Below the pieces are notes generated by a model. That model had not been told where the DNA came from and made no database searches. It worked only from the letters and a program-made list of their open reading frames with translations. A program made the position numbers and the translations under genes. Positions 23,225 to 29,491 of a DNA stretch of 38,282 bases are shown here, piece by piece. The DNA comes from Candidatus Methanoperedens sp. (GTDB taxonomy: Archaea > Halobacteriota > Methanosarcinia > Methanosarcinales > Methanoperedenaceae), in the NCBI GenBank assembly GCA_012026835.1, contig VEPN01000028.1, positions 1 to 38,282 on the forward strand, read 5' to 3'. The stretch's first letter is position 1. Each line of letters begins with the position of its first letter.

Positions 23225-25036
23225 TCACATCTCTATCCTTGTTATAACACCATGAAGCTTCTGGGGCGGGAGTTTATAGAACTGGACAAATGGCGGGGAT
23301 ATCCTTTTGATCGTCGAATATATCTTCCAGATCAGATTATCAGTGACGATATCCTCGATTCCATAAAAAATAGTTTTCTCATTTATCCCGGAAATCCTCA
23401 AGATCTTTTCAACATCAACCACTTCCATGTATCCTGCCTGTATCTCAAATACCCTTAATCCGTCCGAAATTTTTTCCTTGAAAGCGCCTGAAACACCGAA
23501 AGGATCGTCCAGCTTTATTATTGAAACAATGATATTATCTTCATAAATAATATTGTTATTGAACATTGTATTAGCAATATAAGGAGGGATTTTTCTTATG
23601 TCCTTTGCAAAGAAAAGGGCTGTACCTTCGATTTTATTTGTGCTCAGGTATAACCTGTTATATTTTTTAAGGAATCTTTCAAGGTCTATAGGCTTGAGTA
23701 CACGGTATATCCTTTTCTGTCCTGATGTATAAATCAGGATTATTCCAAAAGGAATCGAAGCCAGGATGAGCGACCAGTAGCCCCCGTGAGGTATCTTGTA
23801 CAGGCTTGAAAAAAGGAATGCAAAATCAACAAATGTCACTATCAATGCAACCGCGAATTTAAATATTTTATTTTTCAAATAAAATATCAAAGTCATCATT
23901 ATGCCCGTAAGTGCCATTGTCCCTGTAACAGCAAGGCCATATGCAGCCGCGAGACGGTGTGATTCCTTGAATTCCATCATAATAAATAGAACAGAGACCA
24001 GAAGAATCCAGTTAACAGCATCTATATATATCTGGGACATGAGTTGAGAGGACGTATAATCCACTTTGAGCATGGGCAGTACACGGGTAGTAATACCCTG
24101 GTAAACTATTGAAAACATCCCGCTGATCATTGCCTGGGAAGCTATAACAGTTGCACATATGCTGATAATCAGAAAAGGTATATAAAGAACCCGGGCCTGC
24201 TGGAAAACCATTTCAAAAAGCACGTTTTGTGCATCAGGGTGCTGGATGATAAAAGCCCCCTGGCCAAGATAGTTCAATAAAAGAGCAAAAAATACAAAAT
24301 ACCATGCCCTGATTATCGGGAGTTTCCCAAGTTGCCCCATGTCGGCATATAATGCTTCCCCGCCCGTGGCGCAAAGGATAACCTGGGATAGCAGGAAGAA
24401 TCCTGAGATACCGTTTTCCATCAGGAACCTGAAACCATAGTAGGGATTGATAGAAGCCAGTACGGATGGGACGTTAAGTATCGAGATGAACCCGGAGACC
24501 GCAATTAACAGGAACCATAATACCATTATGGGCCCGAATGCCCATGCAACTTTTTCAGTCCCTTTTTTCTGTATACAAAAAAGGGCTATTGCAATTATTC
24601 CTGCTATAAGTACAAGTATTCCCTGCCCGGTTGTTTCAAGACCTGGTATCAGTTTCAGCCCTTCGACAGCGCTCAGTATGCTTATAGCAGGGGTGATTAC
24701 GCCGTCCCCAAAAAGAAGAGATATACCGATGTAGGATAGCAATGTGACAAATGTTACCTTCCTGCCTGATTTTAATAAACTGATAAGCAACTCCTTAAGG
24801 ACGATAGTGCCTCCTTCACCTTTCTGGCCCAGGCTCATGGCAAGCCAGGCGTACTCCACAGTTACAACGATAATAAGAGTCCAGGTAATAAGAGAAAGGA
24901 TACCCAGGACATTGACTTCAGTAGGCTGGGTGAGTAGAAAGATTACAGTGAGGGTGTAGATAGGACTTGTACCAATATCCCCGAAAACAAGACCCAGCGA
25001 TTTAATTATCCCATTCAGGGTTTCCCGGTTAAACAT
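23225..25036 (-). CDS. kup: Kup-type potassium uptake protein
   Basis: A 603-residue Kup/HAK/KT-family potassium transporter, thought to work as a K+/H+ symporter. The N-terminal signature SLGLVFGDIGTSPIYTL is followed by about twelve membrane spans over residues 10-425. Family motifs include FGDGVITPAISILSAVEGL and ALYADMGQLGKLPI. The hydrophilic C-terminal domain (about 440-603) carries the GTALFFAKDIRKIPPYI block seen in bacterial Kup. Length is a little below the bacterial 620-660. The Mo-oxidoreductase gene follows after 3 bases. There is a hairpin-type terminator downstream of the previous gene (uppS), so this gene likely has its own promoter in the 116-base gap. Confidence 0.95.
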   Translation of the reverse strand: MFNRETLNGIIKSLGLVFGDIGTSPIYTLTVIFLLTQPTEVNVLGILSLITWTLIIVVTVEYAWLAMSLGQKGEGGTIVLKELLISLLKSGRKVTFVTLLSYIGISLLFGDGVITPAISILSAVEGLKLIPGLETTGQGILVLIAGIIAIALFCIQKKGTEKVAWAFGPIMVLWFLLIAVSGFISILNVPSVLASINPYYGFRFLMENGISGFFLLSQVILCATGGEALYADMGQLGKLPIIRAWYFVFFALLLNYLGQGAFIIQHPDAQNVLFEMVFQQARVLYIPFLIISICATVIASQAMISGMFSIVYQGITTRVLPMLKVDYTSSQLMSQIYIDAVNWILLVSVLFIMMEFKESHRLAAAYGLAVTGTMALTGIMMTLIFYLKNKIFKFAVALIVTFVDFAFLFSSLYKIPHGGYWSLILASIPFGIILIYTSGQKRIYRVLKPIDLERFLKKYNRLYLSTNKIEGTALFFAKDIRKIPPYIANTMFNNNIIYEDNIIVSIIKLDDPFGVSGAFKEKISDGLRVFEIQAGYMEVVDVEKILRISGINEKTIFYGIEDIVTDNLIWKIYSTIKRISPPFVQFYKLPPQKLHGVITRIEM

Positions 25037-25133
25037 AATTACCCTATCAATATGTATACTGACTGAGAAGTCTGTTGAAAGTTTAAATTGTTTTTGGTTG
25101 ATTCAGCAGATGTGAATTTGGGAAAGAAAAGTC

Positions 25134-25178
25134 AAAAATTAATGCAAAACAATTACCACTTTATCATGTTTTGCATTA
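25134..25178 (-). terminator. Hairpin terminator at the 3' end of the polyprenyl synthase gene
   Basis: TAATGCAAAAC (25140-25150) and GTTTTGCATTA (25168-25178) are perfect 11-bp inverted copies separated by 17 bases. On the minus strand the hairpin is followed by a T-rich run (AATTTTTGAC). It overlaps the last codons and stop of the synthase gene. This looks like an intrinsic terminator or an RNA-processing/stability stem separating this operon from kup. Confidence 0.55.
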
Positions 25179-26100
25179 CAACGTTATGATTGGCAAGTTC
25201 ATGAAGTATATTTATGACCTCATCTTTCGGGATTGTAATAGATTTCCTGGAAATCCTGATAACGTCCTCTACTTCCACCTTGCCGTAATAGCTCAGTAAT
25301 TTAACTATTCGCATGACTGTATTTTTTTGCCTCTCATGCTCTCTTGTCTGGTATGTGCGTATAGCCCTCAGGAAATCGATTCTTCGGAAATCCGGCCAGA
25401 ACGGAGCGCAGAAATACGCCGCACATTCGTTCCCGTTTGCCTGCCATGGAAGGAAATTGGATATCCGTTCATCTCCGCCTGTCCTTATAATAAGGTCTAC
25501 ATAAGGTATTGAGCAGCCTGACGGATACAGGTTTTTTGAAATGACTTTTTCATTAATATCATCCAGGGAAAGCTCATGGTTTTTTATCTTTTGCGCCATG
25601 AGACGCGTAGCATCCACAAGTTCCTGCCTTCCGCCATAAGCCAGCGCAACATTAAGATATACACCATCGTAATTCTTCGTAATCTCTTCAGCACGCCTGG
25701 CTGATGATTTCAGGCCCGGTGGAAGAAGATCGATATTTCCGACAACCCTTACCCTCATCCGGCGCGTATGGGTCCTCTCATCAGTACAGATTTCATCGAA
25801 TTTAATCCCTATAAGCTCAAAAAGCCTGTCCTTTTCCTCAGGCGACCGCGCAAAATTCTCGGTTGAGAAAGCATACACTGTAAGCTGTTTTATACCAAGG
25901 TCAAAACTCCAGTCAAGAACTTTTTCCGTAGTATCGGCACCCATGAAGTGGCCATAATACTTTGCCAGCCCGCGTTTGCGTGCAAACCGCCTGTTGCCGT
26001 CCATTATTATTGCAACATGCGATGGTACCGGTTTATCCTTTATCTCGTTAGAGAGTAACGCCTCATAACTTCCATATAAAAAATCTCCGGCAAAACTCAA
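25153..26100 (-). CDS. uppS: Polyprenyl (undecaprenyl-type) diphosphate synthase, cis-prenyltransferase
   Basis: A cis-prenyltransferase that extends an allylic diphosphate with isopentenyl diphosphate to make the long lipid carrier used for N-glycosylation and cell-surface polymers. The P-loop MDGNRRFARKRGL carries the essential aspartate. YAFSTENFARSPEEK, VYLNVALAYGGRQEL and the C-terminal DLIIRTGGDERISNFLPWQ and FWPDFRRIDFLRAI are all conserved. The frame extends to a TTG at 26127, but a strong GGGAGGT lies 10 bases before the in-frame TTG at 26100, so that start is preferred. About 60 residues beyond the usual end (KLLSYYGKVEVEDVIRISRK and onwards) look like a small winged-helix extension. 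It begins 41 bases after the hel308 stop (14 bases by the longer start). Confidence 0.92.
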   Translation of the reverse strand: MSFAGDFLYGSYEALLSNEIKDKPVPSHVAIIMDGNRRFARKRGLAKYYGHFMGADTTEKVLDWSFDLGIKQLTVYAFSTENFARSPEEKDRLFELIGIKFDEICTDERTHTRRMRVRVVGNIDLLPPGLKSSARRAEEITKNYDGVYLNVALAYGGRQELVDATRLMAQKIKNHELSLDDINEKVISKNLYPSGCSIPYVDLIIRTGGDERISNFLPWQANGNECAAYFCAPFWPDFRRIDFLRAIRTYQTREHERQKNTVMRIVKLLSYYGKVEVEDVIRISRKSITIPKDEVINILHELANHNVVMQNMIKW

Positions 26101-26141
26101 ATTTATCCCTACCTCCCTAATAATCAAATAAGTATTAAAGT

Positions 26142-28337
26142 TTACCTGAAATCCCCCAGGCGGCGCTGTTCATCCGCTTCTTCTGCAACTACGCCTGCCC
26201 CTATCTGTTTTAGTACTTTATTAGCTATCTTTGCACCGATTATCCTGGCAATGGCCTTTGTATCTGATTTCCTGAGAGCTTCCATATCCCTGTACCCGGC
26301 GGTATAAAGCTTCCTTGCCCGTACCCTGCCTATGCCCCTTATCTGTATCAGGTCCAGGAGTTCAGGGCTTGCCCCGTATTCGACGCGTTGCGCAAGTTCG
26401 CGTGCCATTGGCGCAGAGTTCCTTTTCTGGAACGCACCAAGCTCATGCATTGAATGGACGAGCCAGAGAGTGGTTTCTGAATAAGCCCGGATATCCCCTT
26501 CCCCGATTCCGAACTTATTTACTATATCCTCCTCTTTTTTCTCATTTATCCAGTCAAGCATAACGCATGCTGTCTTGACCTGTGACAGGAACCATTCGTA
26601 ATCAACCTTGAACTGGGCTGGTATATCGACGAATTCAGCATGGTGTTCCATGACCATATCGCTTAGCCATTCGTAATCATTTGAGCGCAGATACAGGGGG
26701 CGCATGTCCGGGGTACTGCAAACAAGATGAAGGAGCGTTAGCTCCGTATATTGGATACCCTTAGTTTCTATTTTTTCCATCCCTTCAAGCATCATGGAAG
26801 CGGAAAGCGGATCTATATACAGGCGGGATACCAGTTCTCCAAGGCGCGTCGCGAAAATCCCGTTCTTGTGTACGATCATCTTCTTATCAACCAGGAAATC
26901 TATTATTTTTTCGATTACGGACTTCAGGCTCCATGATTCCTGTTGCGTGGAATAGAAAGTTGCTCCCATGAACTCAAGAAGTTCTTCCATGCTCCGTGCA
27001 AACCCGGTTGCGATAGTTGAAAGGATATGTGTGCGTAGCGCCTTTTCGCTTCCAAGCTTTGACCAGATATTTTCGGCGTTTGCAAGAACATACTGCTGCA
27101 TGAGTTCTTCGAATTCATCGTATGTTTTTGCAAGCAGCACAGATTCACCGTAAGGATCAAGTCTGGGGCGTCCTGCCCTTCCTGCCATCTGCTTGTATTC
27201 AAGTACAGGGATGGGCGTAAGACCAAAGTTTGCGTCATATCGCCTGTATCCTTTTATTATGACCCGCCGCGCCGGAAGATTCAGCCCGGCAGCAAGGGTC
27301 GGGGTTGCCACGATCACCTTTATCGCACCTGTGCGGAACCCGCTCTCTATTATCTTTCTCTGCTCTGCAATGAGGCCTGCATGATGGAATGCACTTCCGT
27401 TCCCGGTACACAGGGCAAGTTTTTTTGCAGTATCCACTTCGCTTGATTCGCGTATTTCCATGGCAAGAACCGCAAGTTTTTCTTTTGCTTCACGGGAAAT
27501 GAGCGATGATATTTCCGTACTGATGCGCAGAGCCAGACCTTGTGTGTTTTTCCTGCTGCTCTCAAAAACAAGGCACTGCCCGCCCTCGGCAAGAGTATCG
27601 CAAACAAGGGATATGGTGCTATCCCTGTGAACCTGTTTGATCATCCTCTGGCCTCCGGTAAAGTTAATGGCATTGCCAAAAAAAACGCCTTCCTTCAGCT
27701 CTATCGGGCGCCAGTTGCTCACCACAAGCATGGCATTTAACCACTTTGCTATTTCATTTGCATTTCCGATGGTTGCGGAAAGTGCTATTATCTGCATTTT
27801 CGGGTTGATACGCATTAACTTTGCCAGCACTATCTCAAGTGTGGGCCCGCGGTCGGGAGAGTCGATAAGATGTACCTCATCTGCGATTACCACAGTTAAC
27901 TCTTCAATCCAGTTGCTCCTGTTGCGAAGGAGCGAGTCCACTTTCTCAGATGTCGCAACGATGATATCGAATCTGCCGAGCCACTCGTCGCCGGAATCGT
28001 AATCACCTGTGGCAATCCCCGCGGATACTCCCCTGCCGTCATTTTTCTTTATACTTTCAAAACTGCAAAACCTGTCGTATTTTTCAGATGCCAGCGCACG
28101 CAGGGGCACGATATAAAGAGCTTTACCGCTTCTTTTTTCATCCAGAATCGATTTGAGCATTGCAAATTCGGCAAGAAGTGTCTTGCCTGATGCTGTTGGG
28201 ATAGCTGCCACAATGTTTTTGCCTTCAAGGAGGCCGGCATCAATAGCTTCAGCCTGCGGAGGGTATAATCCGGTTATACCTGAACTCATGTAAAATTCAA
28301 TAACATTGCCTGGAAGGGAAATATCGGATATATTCAT
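26142..28337 (-). CDS. hel308: ATP-dependent DNA helicase Hel308
   Basis: A 731-residue superfamily 2 helicase, unwinding lagging strands at stalled replication forks (3'-5'). Walker A PTASGKTLLAEF is at about residue 47, motif II is DEVHLID, SATIGN is motif III, and QMAGRAGRPRLD is motif VI. The middle has a winged helix and the ratchet domain, and the C-terminal helix-hairpin-helix is seen in LLDLIQIRGIGRVRARKLYTAGY. Length and order match archaeal Hel308. A TATA box lies just upstream at a spacing that predicts a leaderless or nearly leaderless transcript. It is the first gene of a likely two-gene unit with the cis-prenyltransferase, an odd functional pairing. Confidence 0.97.
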   Translation of the reverse strand: MNISDISLPGNVIEFYMSSGITGLYPPQAEAIDAGLLEGKNIVAAIPTASGKTLLAEFAMLKSILDEKRSGKALYIVPLRALASEKYDRFCSFESIKKNDGRGVSAGIATGDYDSGDEWLGRFDIIVATSEKVDSLLRNRSNWIEELTVVIADEVHLIDSPDRGPTLEIVLAKLMRINPKMQIIALSATIGNANEIAKWLNAMLVVSNWRPIELKEGVFFGNAINFTGGQRMIKQVHRDSTISLVCDTLAEGGQCLVFESSRKNTQGLALRISTEISSLISREAKEKLAVLAMEIRESSEVDTAKKLALCTGNGSAFHHAGLIAEQRKIIESGFRTGAIKVIVATPTLAAGLNLPARRVIIKGYRRYDANFGLTPIPVLEYKQMAGRAGRPRLDPYGESVLLAKTYDEFEELMQQYVLANAENIWSKLGSEKALRTHILSTIATGFARSMEELLEFMGATFYSTQQESWSLKSVIEKIIDFLVDKKMIVHKNGIFATRLGELVSRLYIDPLSASMMLEGMEKIETKGIQYTELTLLHLVCSTPDMRPLYLRSNDYEWLSDMVMEHHAEFVDIPAQFKVDYEWFLSQVKTACVMLDWINEKKEEDIVNKFGIGEGDIRAYSETTLWLVHSMHELGAFQKRNSAPMARELAQRVEYGASPELLDLIQIRGIGRVRARKLYTAGYRDMEALRKSDTKAIARIIGAKIANKVLKQIGAGVVAEEADEQRRLGDFR

Positions 28338-28359
28338 TGAATGCTTAAATGAGAGGATG

Positions 28360-28367
28360 TATAAAAA
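28360..28367 (-). promoter_or_regulatory. TATA box of hel308
   Basis: The minus strand reads TTTTTATA about 23-30 bases upstream of the hel308 ATG at 28337. With normal archaeal spacing the transcript would start at or within a base or two of the ATG, so the mRNA is predicted to be leaderless. No Shine-Dalgarno is visible. Confidence 0.45.
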
Positions 28368-28399
28368 GAATTACTGAAAAAAGAAACATTATTTATTGA

Positions 28400-29449
28400 T
28401 TATCTTCTCAGGAAAGACACCACTATTATAACAACAGCAATCAAGAGAATCACACCAATAATAAGAACAAGGTTTACTGGCGGTGCCGGTTCAGGCATTT
28501 CTGCTGCAGTCACAACCGAATTATCTACAGGTTGTGTTGCCGCTGGTGTTGCTACTGTTTTCCCCGTCCCGGTTATGGCAAAAGACGAGAATGTATTCGT
28601 CCTTGTCTCATGGTAGGTGACATTATCATCTGTGGTTGTTTCTGTTGTATCCAGGGAATCCCATTTACTGCCGTCCCATCTCAGCATTACGGTATCCCCC
28701 TTCTCACCTGTGTGCCAGGTATTATTTACCCTGAACCTTATTATTCCCTCCGTGATATTTGCAGGTACTGCAAAACCCCGGCCGCCGATTATGATATTCA
28801 CGTTCTTATAAACAATCCCCGGTGCCGGTGATGAGACAAGCTTTGATGTGTCTTTTAGCTGCTGGATTTTCACACTCGTCGGTCCTGCATTTACATTCGG
28901 AGTAATCATAAGTTCATATACAGACTGTCCTGGCAGTGTGAAATTAACAGTAACAGGTATGCCATATCTGAGATTTACTTCCCTGGTCTCCTGGAATTCT
29001 ATATTATCAAATGGTTCAACTGAGATTACGTTCCCGCCGCCGGTACTGTTAGTACCGCTCCCTGATCCTCCGCCTCCTCCGGCTGCCGTTGCGCCTCCGG
29101 AGGTCAGGTCAATCTGCTTTATATCCCCGCTGGTCCACGTTGTAGTCTGCCGGGCAGCTACATTGTTTACAAGGAAAGTCACAGTAGAGCCACTTTCACC
29201 TGCATGGCCTGTAACTGCAAGTTTCTCGTACCCATCTGAATTACCATAACTGCCGCTTGAGCCGGTTGTTATCCTGCCGCGTTCTTCTGCCCCGATTTTT
29301 GCAACTATCGTCGTTCCCGGAGGAGCTGGCTGCCCGTCTATTGTTACGCTGCCATAATAGCCTGCCGGGATTGGAGGATTCAATGCTACGGACGCTCCTG
29401 CTGAAACCAGCACAAAGAAAACAATGAGAAAAGTTGTTTTTTTATTCAT
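28400..29449 (-). CDS. Secreted PGF-pre-PGF-domain surface protein with C-terminal membrane anchor
   Basis: A 349-residue cell-surface protein. Residues 1-22 are a signal peptide (KTTFLIVFFVLVSAGASVAL). The N-terminal domain (PIPAGYYGSVTIDGQPAPPGT to about residue 120) is a beta-sandwich-like module, followed by a glycine/serine linker (AAGGGGGSGSGTNSTGGG). Residues about 145-300 match the PGF-pre-PGF domain of euryarchaeal surface proteins (VYKNVNIIIGGRGF; ITEGIIRFRVNNTW; TNTFSSFAITG). The tail has a proline-rich stretch, then one span (VNLVLIIGVILLIAVVIIVVSFL) and RR. No PGF triplet is seen, so it is membrane-anchored without archaeosortase. A GGTGAT Shine-Dalgarno precedes the ATG. It follows the large Ig-repeat gene across a 42-base gap with a hairpin. 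Confidence 0.82.
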   Translation of the reverse strand: MNKKTTFLIVFFVLVSAGASVALNPPIPAGYYGSVTIDGQPAPPGTTIVAKIGAEERGRITTGSSGSYGNSDGYEKLAVTGHAGESGSTVTFLVNNVAARQTTTWTSGDIKQIDLTSGGATAAGGGGGSGSGTNSTGGGNVISVEPFDNIEFQETREVNLRYGIPVTVNFTLPGQSVYELMITPNVNAGPTSVKIQQLKDTSKLVSSPAPGIVYKNVNIIIGGRGFAVPANITEGIIRFRVNNTWHTGEKGDTVMLRWDGSKWDSLDTTETTTDDNVTYHETRTNTFSSFAITGTGKTVATPAATQPVDNSVVTAAEMPEPAPPVNLVLIIGVILLIAVVIIVVSFLRR

Positions 29450-29459
29450 GATATCACCA

Positions 29460-29491
29460 AAAAATTTAGAAAAGGGATAAAACCCTTTTCT
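29460..29491 (-). terminator. Hairpin with T-run between the two surface-protein genes
   Basis: AGAAAAGGG and CCCTTTTCT form a perfect 9-bp stem around a 6-base loop (29468-29491), followed on the minus strand by AAATTTTTT. It begins directly after the stop of the 912-residue gene and ends just before the Shine-Dalgarno of the next gene. It may act as a partial terminator or mRNA-stability element, giving unequal expression of the two proteins. Confidence 0.5.
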
